A stretch of 64,000 nt of DNA from Eutreptiella sp. 'Long Island Sound 2002' (taxonomy: Eukaryota > Euglenozoa > Euglenophyceae > Eutreptiales > Eutreptiaceae), in the NCBI GenBank assembly GCA_964036045.1, contig OZ038380.1:125346899-125410898 (forward strand). Reading direction: 5' to 3'. The notes beneath the pieces were generated by a model. The model was given only the letters and a program-made list of their open reading frames with translations. It was not told the DNA's origin and did no database searches. Shown here piece by piece: positions 32,501 to 42,273 of the stretch. The first letter of the stretch is position 1. Each line of letters begins with the position of its first letter. The position numbers and the translations under genes were made by a program.

Positions 32501-32555
32501 AGGACAAAGTCCTGGCGGATCGCAACCGGAAGGGGCTGCGGGAAGCCAAGTCTAG
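29442..32555 (+). CDS. gag: gag of retrotransposon A, intact, 1037 codons
   Basis: The structural polyprotein that forms the particle and binds RNA. It starts at ATG 29442, inside the LTR, so residues 29-35 (LLYGSRG) are encoded by the LTR end and primer site. The same arrangement is open in element B, which supports this start. Residues 1-270 are Arg/Glu/Pro-rich and disordered. Residues 275-360 form a long coiled coil (AIVNHLDRLDNAKDALEED, then KQQQVVDSLLHLVEDMSGR). Residues 560-830 look like the capsid domain (IPYYDGNPSNLDDFILDWED, then LRVREWNRYLRKYRR). A zinc knuckle CWVCYGKGHNHAHDHRQC lies near residue 910, followed by a Gly/Lys-rich tail (GKGQGKGQGKGGGRG). At 1037 residues it is much longer than typical Ty3 Gag. 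It ends in TAG, in frame with pol. Confidence 0.85.
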   Translation: MQALIRSKSAGITGGRGTAGAGPGRDLLYGSRGLPAAPTNRRPGDLGPYEPCPSTPRVRIVDSVETTPEIRAIEGPRRSRAWRTPEFEARREERHSGRGGRDMEDLVSMCERRCRKACNLRSAAEDSDEACHSGSSGGRARRYRKRGSPKSAARDAGAMDTDPSPVTLWESEGHSEGYRTAHEPPSEPEMSAPIARAHTAPEPALQHDAEGLERPARARTAPVPRHTGPETDAIGDTPMGDESEVPGTAGCAESGGKHATCHCEHVSFLVGKYPKMGMDAIVNHLDRLDNAKDALEEDVAGILDDQSAAENHMEELRADQARYRENLELALQKQQQVVDSLLHLVEDMSGRLRRLEERQPLASGPELPAKPAAVELVERVKTLRSAMEKPMGGPAEAPYAPPRVDPGALPYVPLFSESTMLGEHTAPAGSMREGRVTTDPRSLTVQMSHAAQDAPLTTNMAVYAEEKIEIQNQTMQGRTMGSADGHGRGHPSGNTWAKDPNTGIWMVDGASPSRIPNPMGSGPTGPHSMEERDVRGVYSNPPATGGIRLGGVVAGDVGDAIRIDDLRGIKIPYYDGNPSNLDDFILDWEDFAEEVVGEMRGAPRDKWVCRTFPHRLAQDLKEELRDQIREGLIRTEQARLQWLEDEERVDAPNQKLEDLWSIPLPLDRGELRVREWNRYLRKYRRCLKLGEDWNEASEIRHLLKDVLPGSWKRRVEDEEKKRAKRRVAVRIMAAEDTHAGIMEFFRRNLGEPDRMLGLKNAVYVEVFGDSMGQRLLRLNNVEWRRGEPLKMQVIFARMSLDEIVKYITVELKLNAKNEAHVQDRHGHGQRGHRDDRHHQGIQEDTANSAEDGSGSGQDHWSREDHEEAHFFAFVAHNVKNHGQDRSRWSQVGPRKNREGPRRIGNPPLSFREYRSQHDGCWVCYGKGHNHAHDHRQCKVYKADKKAYFAAHPEKKPKEQRISDWKAKGGDGGKGQGKGQGKGGGRGYGGGPGQDRRVRSIEEVAEDMLRTLAGLKAQQSGGQSPGGSQPEGAAGSQV
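29528..29540 (+). promoter_or_regulatory. primer-binding site of retrotransposon A
   Basis: TGGTAGCAGAGGC directly after the LTR resembles TGGTATCAGAGC, the usual complement of the initiator Met-tRNA 3' end, with a change at the sixth base. Element B has the equivalent TGGTAGCAGAGGA at 52706-52718. This fixes the LTR end at CTTTA. Confidence 0.7.
32553..32555 (+). other. in-frame UAG between gag and pol
   Basis: After this TAG the frame stays open for 27 codons with no Met before reaching the protease region. The equivalent TAG is kept in element B at 55688-55690 in the pol frame. Translational readthrough, as in gammaretroviruses, is the simplest reading. Confidence 0.55.
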
Positions 32556-33276
32556 ACGAGCCCCCACGGGAGTGGGACCTCGGAGGTCTCTCCTCTGAAA
32601 ATCAGTGGAATCCCCGAGAAGGCGAAGGCACATCGGGTGCCGAAGAAGGCTCCGGAAGAGCCAAAACCACTGAGTTTCGCCACTCCCAACCCCTGGAGCG
32701 CCCTGCCAAGGGAAGTACATGTGGGTACGGGACATGGCAAGAAGGAAGGAGCGACCACGGAGAGCCCCGTGGACGGGCAGGACCAACCCAAGATCTACAC
32801 CATCCGTGACCATACCCTTGAAGTCCTGATGCACCCGGACGTGCTAGAGTTGCATGCCGTGAGAGTCGTCCATACACCTCATGGCGACGAGCGGCAGTTG
32901 CACTTGAAAGTGCGAGTACGGTGCGGACGAGAGGAGAAGGTGGTGGATGTGTTGGTGGATACGGGTGCCCAGGTGAGCCTGGTCCGGAGAGGGTTGTTCA
33001 AGGAGGAATTCCTGCAGCCCAGCCGGAGACCGGTCCGCCTGAAGGTCGCCAACGGAGAGATTATGGGTGGTGGCACCCATGAGGCCACTATCAGTATGGA
33101 ATTCTGGGAGCATGAGCGCTTGAACCGCCCTGATCAGGCGAAGAGAAGCACTCTATCCGGGAACTTCTATGTGGCCGACATTACTGATTGGGATATGATC
33201 ATGGGGTACGACTTCATGGTGGCCAACGCCATTGGAGCCCTTCCCCATCGCGCAACGCTGGTCCGGGAGGACGATG
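32556..33276 (+). CDS. pol: pol N-terminal part: retropepsin-type protease (retrotransposon A)
   Basis: An open frame continuing from gag through the UAG. The aspartic protease motif VLVDTGAQVSLV lies near 32948-32983, followed by RRGLFKEEFLQ and the flap-like ANGEIMGGG; the late MIMGYDFM (about 33196-33220) resembles the family's second conserved stretch. It is cut at 33276 by the inversion, after HRATLVREDD, so the fusion to RT is lost. The catalytic Asp is present here but replaced by Glu in element B. Confidence 0.8.
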
Positions 33277-35365
33277 GTTCTTCTTGCTCCCCTTCCGGCC
33301 ATCGAACTTGCCCACTTGCAGCATCTTGTGCAACGGCCCCGAGAGTTCTGCATACATCCGGACATAGCCCGAATAGTAATTGCAGAACCCCATGAAGGAC
33401 CGGAGTTCGCTGATGGTCTGGGGCTTCTCCCAGTGGTGCAGGGACGCCAGCTTCCCAGGCATGGGACGGCGTTGCCCGCGACCAACCACGTGACCCGCGA
33501 ACTCCACCTCCTTCACGAATAGTGAGGCTTTGGTGGGCTTGCACACCATGTTGTGCTTGTCCAACTCGCTGAGCACTCGGCGCAGATCCTTCTCATGCGC
33601 GTCGATGAGCTCGTCCTCAGTCATGTTCTCCGTGCCGGACCCGATGATGATGTCATCCACGAAGGGATCGGCACAGTCCCGGACAGGACCGAGTAGTTCC
33701 TCCATCATGCGTTGGAAAGCGGCGTTGCCATTCTTGGCGCCCATAGGCACCACTTTCCACTGCATGGGCCCCAGCGGCGTCGACATTGCTGTGCAGGGCC
33801 TGGAGTCCGGGTGTAGCGGCATCTGGTGGTAACCGTGTTTCAGGTCCAACACCGTGAAAATCCGCTTCTTCTGTTGCTTTTGGAGGATGGAGTCGATCAG
33901 GGGAAGCGAGTACGAGTCGTGCTCGGTCTGCTCGTTCAAACCTCTGTAATCAACCACCAACCTCCACTCGCCCTTCTCCTTCTTGGGTACGATGAAGGCT
34001 GGGCTGGCCCACTCACTGTCGGAGGGTTCGATCCATCCCCGCTCAATGAACTCGGCCAACAGCTTCTTCATGGCCTCGGCCCGATCGCCCTGAAGTTGGT
34101 ACTCCCGATGACGATAGATCTTCAGGTTCGGCTTCAGCTTGATCTTCGCTGTACCAAACCTCCCGCGATCTGGAGGGTTCTTGTTGACGACGCCACTGAA
34201 TAGCCGCGGATAGGCCTTGATCAGCCTCTCCTTCAGCTCGGCGACCTTCGGGTTCTCCTGGGCCTCCTCAGCCGCTTGCTTCGGTATAGATACAACCGAC
34301 CGCACTGCGGTGTAGGCCTCTTCTGGGTCCGATTCCGACTTCTCCTCGTCCGATATGCCGTCTTCATCGTCGTGGGGAGCTCTTCCCACCGATAATCTTC
34401 GAAAATTTGCGGCATCGGGCTGGTGACTGTCGCTATCGGCACCCATTCTTGGAAAATCCCATGTTGGTGGGTCCGACCCAACCGGACCATCGTATTGGTC
34501 CGCGATGTGGTCCATGACCCTCGCCACGAACTCGTCCTTCTCGTACTTGCCGGTGACCAACATCCTGTCATCCCACCAATGCGGAGATGTGACCATGGCC
34601 CGCCTCTTCTTGGCTGCCACACGGTCGTGCATCCCCATCCGCATGTAGTTGATGACGTCGTCGATCCCGGCGTGGGACAGGACGTCAATGCCATCAATTG
34701 GCTGATCCGTCCCCTCCTTGGGCTCAAACATGACCTTCATGGGCACCGCCTCCACCCTACGGATGAATGCTTCATCACCCGTGGGCTGGGCTTGCGCCCC
34801 ATCCACCAGGAAAGCCTTGGTACCCCACGCTTGACCCGGGGAGGGCATTGATACACCCTTGGCGTCGATGAACAACTCCTCCTCTGGCCCGAATGACATC
34901 TCGTTCAGGGTGATGGAGTCCAGCGTCGACTTGAGACCCTCCAGCGGACATGGGGTGGAACCTATGCCGGTTATGACCAGGATCCCCTTCGCCCTATCCG
35001 CGATGATCTTCTCCACCGTACGTCTGGTGTTATCCAGGGAGCCATGCCAATACATGGGTCCCCACTCCTTCAAACCCCAATGCCTGTGCCAGGCTGAGTC
35101 TCCTCGATGCCAATGCCTCCTACACTTCCGCAGAAGTGGGGCATCCCGGGAAGCGAAGACGTCCGTCTCGGGCACTTCAGCTCCCAGCGTCTGAATCATC
35201 CTGGTGTACACTTGCGGCGCCATTCCATACTCCGTGAGCTGAACTCCACGGTCTCCTCTGGACTTGACACCCACAGCTTGCACCGCTCGGACGATCCGAT
35301 CCTCTTCCTCAGCGTTCCATTGGGATGACCCGCACGCATAATCCGTGGACAGCCATGTGAGGCAT
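33277..35365 (-). CDS. pol: inverted pol segment: methyltransferase-like linker and reverse transcriptase (retrotransposon A)
   Basis: In element B the equivalent sequence (about 56411-58498) is on the plus strand in line with the protease; here it lies reversed. Reading the minus strand from 35365: a linker starting LTWLSTDYACGSSQW; a DVFASRD, then HWHRGDSAWHRHW, WGPMYWHGSLDNT and ADRAKGILVITG segment like the Dam/DIRS methyltransferase fold (about 35175-34920); an acidic stretch; then RT (KLKPNLKIYRHREYQL, WIEPSDSEWASPAFIVPKK, FTVLDLKHGYHQMPLHPDS, ADPFVDDIIIGSG with the catalytic DD). It is open over about 690 codons with no stop, so the inversion is recent. No promoter is evident on this strand. 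Confidence 0.85.
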
Positions 35366-37622
35366 GCTGGCCTGGACCCCTGAGGCTGAAGATGCGTTCA
35401 ACCGCCTGAAGGAGCGACTCCTGGGGCAGTTGGGGCTATTCCTGGTGGACCCAGACAAGGGATTCGTGCTACGGACGGACGCCTCGGACTATGCTGTGGG
35501 GGCAGTCCTCGAGCAGATCCGAGACGACGGGTCGCATGTACCCGTGGCGTTCTGGAGCCGGATCCTGGCCGAGGGCCAACGCCGCACCTGGACTGCGAGG
35601 GAGAAGGAGACGTACGCCATTGTTTGTGCGCTCAGGAAGTGGTCTGGCCACATCGGATTGCAACCGGTAGTGGTTTGCACGGACCATCAGTCCTTGCAGA
35701 GCTGGCACAAGGAGCACGTCGACACCCCCTCGGGACCGGCGGCAAGGAGGGCCCGGTGGCACGAGATGTTCGCCAAGTTCGACCTCAGCGTCGTATACGT
35801 CCCGGGGAAGGACAACACTGTGGCAGATTGCCTCAGTCGGTGGGCCTACCCCGCGGGCAAGGCTTGGATGGACATATCCAGCCATGGAGACGCCGAGGAG
35901 ACCAAGGAGGCCAAGCGCATCATCGAGATGGAGAAGGTCATGGAGCAGGAGGGGGTCAAGTGCTTTGTGGTGATGGCAAACCGTACCGACCTGGCCAAGT
36001 TCCGGGGTGCCCGCGTCCAAGCTATTCGAGAGGTAACCCTCGAGCAATGGATGGTGGCCCCTGTAGAGCTAGTCAGGTCGGTGCTCACAGAGGACTGGTC
36101 GGATGACTACGCGGCATCCGAGCACTGCAGCAAGTACTGGAATGCCGTGAGCGCCCCGTCGAACGACGAATGGCCTGAGGGCTTGACCGAGGATGGCGAC
36201 AAGTTGTTCCTCAAGGACAAGCTGCTGGTGCCCGAGAACCGAGTGAAGCAGCTCATTGACCATTGGCACAACGCCCAGCTCATGCATCCGGGCCGAGAGA
36301 AGATGCAGCAGGACCTGGAGTGGCGTTTCAAGTTCCCTCCGGGGTACTACGCCATCCTGGACAGGTACTGCAGCGACTGTGCCGTGTGTCGGGCCACGAA
36401 GAGCCCCAACCACTCCACAGCGGGCAACCCGGTGTATACGGCTATACCGGAGGCCCCTATGCGGTCCGTGGCCATGGATGTGTTCGCCATGCCGGAGGTT
36501 ACCGTGGAAGGAGAGACATATGATTGTGTCATCCTAGCGGTGGACAGGCACAGCGGGTATATCGTGGCAGTCCCGGGCAAGAAGTCCAAGAAGAAGGACA
36601 AGAAGGACAAGCATGGAGTGGGGCTGCAGGCCAAGACCGTCGCTAATGCCATGATCAGGCATTAGCTGACGATTTTCGATGTCCCAGCTGTCATCTGCAG
36701 CGATCGGGGCAGTCAATTCGTGGGGACGTGGTTCAAGACGATGTGCAAGCACATGGGGACTCGGCATGCCAAGACCGTGGCGTACCACAGCCGGTCAAAT
36801 GGCCGTGCTGAGGTGGCCGGGCGGCAGATGTTCGAGAAGTTCCGCCAGCTACACATTGACGAACCGGGCCGGAACTGGTATAACTCGCTGTGGAGAGTGC
36901 TCCAGGCGTATCACGACCTTCCGGGATTCACTGGACTGTCACCCCATCGCATCCTGTTCCTACGGGATCGAGTGTCACGCACTCTCCCGTGGATGAACCA
37001 TGGCAAAGTGGCCCGGGATGCGAACGCTATGATGTCTGAGGCGGACGACACGGCCGCCAAAGTGTGCAAGGCACTTAAGGACGAGCATGACAAGAGGGCC
37101 AAGTACTTCAAGCAAGGAAAAGTCCAAAAGTATGCTCTCGAAGACACTGTGTGGGTGGAGCGGCACCACAAGGATGTCCTGTCCAGGCATCGGCAGGCAT
37201 CTTGGTATGTGCCGGGGGTAATCGTGCGGAAGGTCGGACAGGATGTGTATGCGGTTCGTGTGGGGGATAACAAGATCCTGGACCGCGACCATACCCAGCT
37301 TCGTCCCCGAGCACCAGACCCCAGCGGACGTCCCGTCACCTTCGAGTTCACGGCCGGCGATGTGGACTCGGACGACGAGGGTGAGGACGACGATTTCACC
37401 GCGGAGAAGATCCTGGCGGACAAGCCGGACCCGGGGACGCCTGGGGGAAGGCTTTATAAAGTCCGATGGAAGGGATTCGCCGCGTCCAGGGACTCGTGGG
37501 AACCTCCGAGCAGTTTCGTGCCGAGGTATACCACGGTCTGGATGGACTACCTAAAGAAAAAGGGTATTTCTTTGGATGTCAAGGACGTATTGGTCCATTT
37601 GGTTGCTGCTGTAGCACCGTAA
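35366..37622 (+). pseudogene. pol: pol C-terminal part: RNase H, integrase, chromodomain (retrotransposon A)
   Basis: The frame starts just right of the inversion with LAWTPEAEDAF. RNase H: VLRTDASDYAVGAVLEQ, TAREKETYAIVCALRKW, CTDHQSLQSW, GKDNTVADCLSRW. The integrase zinc domain (HWHNAQLMH, then CSDCAVCRATKS) precedes the catalytic residues AMDVF, CSDRGSQFVG and SNGRAEVAGR (D, D, E). A TAG at 36663-36665 replaces the Trp present in element B, so translation would stop inside the integrase core. A chromodomain follows (RLYKVRWKGFAASRDSWEPP, about 37450-37550), which in chromoviruses directs insertion to marked chromatin. The stop is at 37620. Confidence 0.88.
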
Positions 37623-38005
37623 TGGATCCCCCCTTGGCATTTTGTTTGTTTCTGTGAATGGGGAGACAAGTGAGGGCGTTCATCCGGGGATTTTTCGGCC
37701 TTGATCGGCCATATACCCCCTTCACTCGATCTCCACATATATATTGCATTGTGGTATACTTCTTTAGGTCGACCGACGACGTTTTTCTATCTTTGATCCC
37801 CTTGGTCCATGTTGTAGATCAAGAGGAGACCGGATATGGCGTAGGGCGCTGATTATCAGTGTCCTCACCACTCCCTTGGGGCATGGGGGACGCCTACGAC
37901 GTGTGTGGGGCCTTCATGTGTCCTTGGGACATGGAGGGGGGGTTTGGAGCCCATTGGGGTCCTCCCGTCCTCTCTTCATTGGTTTCCGAGCGGATACAAC
38001 GCTCT
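37623..38005 (+). other. 3' untranslated region of retrotransposon A
   Basis: Non-coding between the end of pol and the polypurine tract. The equivalent region in element B (about 60730-61110) is recognisably the same. Confidence 0.6.
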
Positions 38006-38016
38006 GAGAAGGGGGG
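38006..38016 (+). promoter_or_regulatory. polypurine tract of retrotransposon A
   Basis: GAGAAGGGGGG directly before the 3' LTR start TGAAG. Element B has a damaged equivalent (gagaagggcag, 61115-61125). Confidence 0.7.
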
Positions 38017-40375
38017 TGAAGCCGGTTCGGACCCCCGTGGCCATCTTGGGGTCACTTGGGGTGTGTATGTATGTGCCGGCAAGCCGCCATTGGCTGATAT
38101 CATACTCTCCCATCCACCTGGACTAACCCGATGTGATAGTGTGATAGGTTTGGCCATTCCGGCTATGAGCGGCCATATTCAGAACCGAGGCACCGCCAGC
38201 GGAGATTTATATATCGGAATATCAGGAATCAACAGGGTTTTATTATCATAATGTTTCCGTAATTTTTCAGCCTTTCGTTCTGATGGTCAATGTATCGGCG
38301 ACTGTCAGCTGGCTCGCGATTTTGCGTTAACCGATTGGTTAACTGTTATTTCCAGATATTTTGGCGGAAACGTTTCTGAAGGGTCAGATTTCATCTGTAA
38401 AGGGTTCGTTGCTTCCGCATTTTTCTAAATAAGCACTCGAAACTTTAATCCGAATTTTTCGTGATGTCGAAATCGGATTTTCGACTTCGACATCGCCGCA
38501 CTTGATTTGGACTTCTTCGATTGGTCATACTCCTTTCCCTATGCCCGAATCAGGTTTCCCTTATACTTGCCACCCATTTGACTTGGAGATATAAGGGAAA
38601 CAAAAGCGAATCGTGGGATCACTTTGAAGAGCCATATCTACGCGCGAGTGTGAGGAATGAGAATAAGGAAGGTTGGGTTGGAACTGCCGTGGTCTCAACT
38701 TAATTTGGGAAGCATCAAACGCCTTTGGTGTGTGCACATGCCCGGTGTAGCAAGGGAAAAGGGTCAAGAGGGTATAAAGGGATATATAACACTTGGACCG
38801 TGCAACCGAATATTTTAATGCGACTTTCGAGTGTGCCGCATGGGTGTTGGGGTTGCATAGCAACTTTCCTTGGGTTCCTACGTATTTTTAACGTGAAGTT
38901 ATGTCAATGGAGGGACATGACATATCATGGTGGGAGCCATATTTTGAGGGTATGTGTTGTATGCATGGTATATGTTTGATATGCGCACGCCCATGTTATA
39001 TATCTTCGTGTGGCCGAAGAGATGGGGAGCCATACGTGACAAGGGCTTTGCCCATGTCCCAATTGTGGACTTCAAAGCGCTAGACCAAGTCTACCGCGTA
39101 TGTATTGCTCATGGTATGTTTGACAAAGAGATCCATGGGTGCACTCCCATTTTCATGGGGCATGTAGATATTAGTGGCGAAGGTATCTCCATGCGCCCGA
39201 TTGGGGATCCAAGTGGGGGAATTGTTCGCAAATGGTTCCAATCATTTGTGTATTGAACCATGAGCGGATATCATGGGTGAGCATAGAGATATACTATCAT
39301 GACAACTTTGTATTTGGTCATATTTTCATGTTTTTGACCTCAATTTTTGCTCATTTTTGCTTTTTGTGTACTCACCTGGTCAGCTAACAGCAAGAAGCCT
39401 ATGGGGAGTCGAACCATGGTATGTTGTTCATATGTTGGCATATGCTTCGGAGTTGAACACCACCATGTGCCGGATCGCGTACTCCATTTGGCTTGGCGCA
39501 CGAAGGATCACAAGATTTGGTCTCAAGATCATGGGCTGACTTGGGCAGTGCGTGGCGCCCATATCCGAAGGGGTTTTGAGGGTGGAATGGGGATGTACAT
39601 GGGCATTGGCCTTTGGTCTCTATCCTCCATGAATACTAGACTTCGATTCCATGCATGCTTTGAGCCTTCGGATAAGTAGTAACTTCAATTTTGAGCATAT
39701 TTTGTGCATATGGCCAATATGGTGTGAATTGGCAGTTTTTTGACATGTTATGAGTTCAAACTCATAGGTCATTCCTCCAAGCCCATTCGACTCCAAGTCC
39801 ATCCAAGGTTATGTCAGGGTAGGGCATGGTCTTGAGTGCCACTCTAGGCCATGACACGCCACCTTCCCTATTGGGCTAGGATTTAGAGGCTTGGGGGTGA
39901 ACACATTTTTGGGGTTTATGTAGTGACTTGTGACACATGGCATTCAGCCATCTCATTTGACCTGGTTCAGGGCAATATGTTGGTGAGTCAAGGGAAGGTC
40001 TTGAGTCCAGGGAATGAGGGGTTTCTGGCTGTGAATGTGTATGTTTACCTCTTTCTCCAACTTTGCTTTATTTGTGTTCATATGCCAATTTCAGGGCTTT
40101 CTTCCTTGGTGCAATTCTTGTACATGCCCGCCACCGTGGGAATACCGGTGTGCTGAACGAAAGCCCGCAGCCTGATTTGGATTGTGAATTGGGTTATTGC
40201 CATACTTGTGGGATCTGGTTGCCATTCAGGGTTGAAGGAGGATTTTATTTTCTATTTTCTATATTTTTGGTTTTGGACCCTGGATTTTGATAAATGCAAG
40301 CATTGATCCGGAGCAAGTCAGCGGGGATTACAGGCGGAAGGGGCACAGCGGGGGCCGGTCCTGGTAGGGACCTTC
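38017..40375 (+). repeat. 3' LTR of retrotransposon A
   Basis: Matches 27165-29523 with scattered single-base differences. It ends at CCTTC and lacks the TTTA present at the ends of the other three LTRs. The flank is CTGG, as on the left. Confidence 0.92.
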
Positions 40376-42273
40376 CTGGAGCAGCCACCGGGACCTGACC
40401 GCAAGGATGAGCTGCTCCCCGTCGCTGGTTCAGGTGATCCACCGATCCAGGTCGCAGGCCGATGTCTGTTCCGCTTCCCACTGGGGCGGCGGGCGTCCCC
40501 TTGGGACTATGTGTAGTCCAGTCTTTTCTGCTCCCAGGGTGGGGCCCTCCGTGGGGGTGGCCGCTCAGTTGGTTCATCTGTGGCGGCAGTGACCGCCGGC
40601 GTAAGTGCTCCGTGGCCTTGTGTGCTGGGCCAGGGGCGTATACTCGGGGTCCGGCCCACTGTCCCCCTACGCCGTACACTCGCCTAGTCGTCATTCGTAG
40701 TGGTGGTGTAGCCCGCGGCCGACGTTCCTAGGGTGGCATAGTTGCGATGGAGGTGCACCTGGTGGGATGGCGAGGCAGGGCCCTCCCTTGTAGGATCGGT
40801 GGGCTCTCTGTGCGGCGTCGCGCGGCTGGGTGTGGAAGGCAGCGTCGCGCCTGCCGCGGGGGTTCCGTCCCGGCAGGACGCCATGAAGGCGTCAAAGGAT
40901 TCATCGTCGCGGGGCTGTCCGTCCGCCGGCTGTCCCTGGCCACCAGTCGCCGCTGCGTTGTTGAAGATTGACGCCAGGGCTCTCGCTGCCTCCTGAGCTT
41001 GGGGTTGGCCGTCAGTGCGTACTTTCTCGGGCGCCGTGTCTGCGACGGAGTTGGGGTTGACGTGCTCGACCACGGATGTGTGCTGCGGCCGGCCGGCGCT
41101 GTCAGTGGGCTCCCTGACTCCTTCCCCGAGGGTCGGTATCGGAGGGGGCTCGTCAACTTGCTCGATCGCCCGTCCCTCGGTTCCCATGTTTGGTTGGTCG
41201 GCGACTGTCGCCCCACGGCCTACACGTGCCTCCGCTCCCGGCTGGAGGCAGGCCTGCGCACAAGGCGCTTCACTGGCGGTGTTCGCCACGGGCAGGGAGG
41301 CTGCATGCGACACCTGGGCCTTGAGACCCCCTGCCGGCGCGGGTGTCTCCTGCACATCCTCAGTTTTCTGCAGGGGCGCGACGGTCACCGGCTTGGCTTG
41401 GTTAGGGTGGCCTTGTCCCCTGCAGTTCTCGTCTCCTTCGTCTCCAGTGGTTCCGCCTCTGGCATTCGCTGTGGCTGACTCTGTTGTGGGCTCGTCCGTG
41501 GCCTGGGCGGCACATCCGCGCCGTCCCTGGTCCGCGTCTCCTGGTCTGCCTTTGGGCTCCTCAGCGCCAGTGGTGTGTGACCCGTGGGCCCGGCTGTTGC
41601 CTGCGTCCGGCCACTACCTGTTGCAGTGGCCGCCCGTGCCATGGGGGCCGGGGCGGTGAGTGCCAGCCAAGGTTTGAGCCAGCTTTGGTCGGTGCCAGTG
41701 TGCCGTCAACGTCGGGGACTCGTGGCACGGTGCGCCCACCTGCGCGATGTTGTCTGCGAAGGCGGCGTGTTCAGGGGCCAGGGCCAGGGCTGGGGCCCTG
41801 GCCGGGGGGCCGTTGGAGATGGCGCACGTGGCGTGTGCCCCCGGCTGGGCTAGTGAGTCGCGGTGTGCATGGGGGGTCGGCTCGGCCCGTGTCGGGGTCG
41901 GGGGATGGAGCCTGCGGGCCGACGTTTGAGCCTGTAGGGTCGGGCTCCCGGTGCGGTCCTCGGTGGTTGTGCACGGTGGGCGCGTGGTGCCGAGGGGTTC
42001 TTCGTGCCGGGCACCTGTAGCGGGGTTGGTTCCAGCTTTCGCTTGGTGTGGCATGCTCCCCCTCTCTGTGGGAGGTGCTGCACATCCACGACCCGTGTCG
42101 GCTGCCCCCTGTGGTGGTGCGCGAGTGATGTCAGTGTGTCGTTGTGGTGCTGGTGGGTAGTGTTGTGCTGGCCGTTTGGCCGCACGGTTTTGTTCGGGGC
42201 TTTGTGGTGAGCGGGCCCTCAATGGTGCCGGAGTCCCTGTAGCCCTAGTGGCGTCAGAAGGGGTGCACTGTGG
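40376..42273. other. GC-rich region right of retrotransposon A
   Basis: Continuation of the unit into which A inserted. Minus-strand frames are mostly Ala/Pro/Thr/Gln-rich and disordered (for example 40684-41388, 41385-41642, 41614-42222). They lie downstream, on the same strand, of the RING-like frame, so they may be its disordered C-terminal region or later ORFs of the same element, broken by frame changes. Confidence 0.3.
40684..41388 (-). CDS. hypothetical disordered protein segment
   Basis: A 234-codon open frame, Ala/Pro/Glu/Gln-rich, with one more ordinary stretch (AQEAARALASIFNNAAATGG, about 41005-40945, then ESFDAFMASCRDG). It has no known domain. The composition is like the linker regions of retroelement polyproteins; the reverse strand is also open. 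Confidence 0.25.
   Translation of the reverse strand: MTVAPLQKTEDVQETPAPAGGLKAQVSHAASLPVANTASEAPCAQACLQPGAEARVGRGATVADQPNMGTEGRAIEQVDEPPPIPTLGEGVREPTDSAGRPQHTSVVEHVNPNSVADTAPEKVRTDGQPQAQEAARALASIFNNAAATGGQGQPADGQPRDDESFDAFMASCRDGTPAAGATLPSTPSRATPHREPTDPTREGPASPSHQVHLHRNYATLGTSAAGYTTTTNDD

Larger units (their letters stand above)
27165..40375 (+). mobile_element. Ty3/gypsy-type chromovirus-like retrotransposon A (13.2 kb)
   Basis: Two direct LTRs of about 2.36 kb, starting TGAAGCCGG, flank a gag-pol interior with protease, RT, RNase H, integrase and chromodomain; integrase lies after RNase H, the Ty3 order. CTGG occurs at 27161-27164 and 40376-40379 as a 4-bp target duplication. The LTRs agree closely by eye, so insertion is fairly recent. 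Damage: the block 33277-35365 is inverted, a TAG interrupts the integrase at 36663-36665, and the last TTTA of the LTR is missing at the 3' end. It is unlikely to be autonomous in this state. Confidence 0.92.

Noticed and set aside
31056-32834. 592-codon open frame on the minus strand opposite gag of element A
   Set aside because: A mirror frame of the real gag coding strand in GC-rich DNA. Its counterpart in element B (54180-55253) changes in the way expected if gag is the selected strand, and it shows no domain.
35469-36047. Minus-strand frame opposite RNase H of element A
   Set aside because: Shadow frame. The RNase H catalytic motifs are clear on the plus strand.
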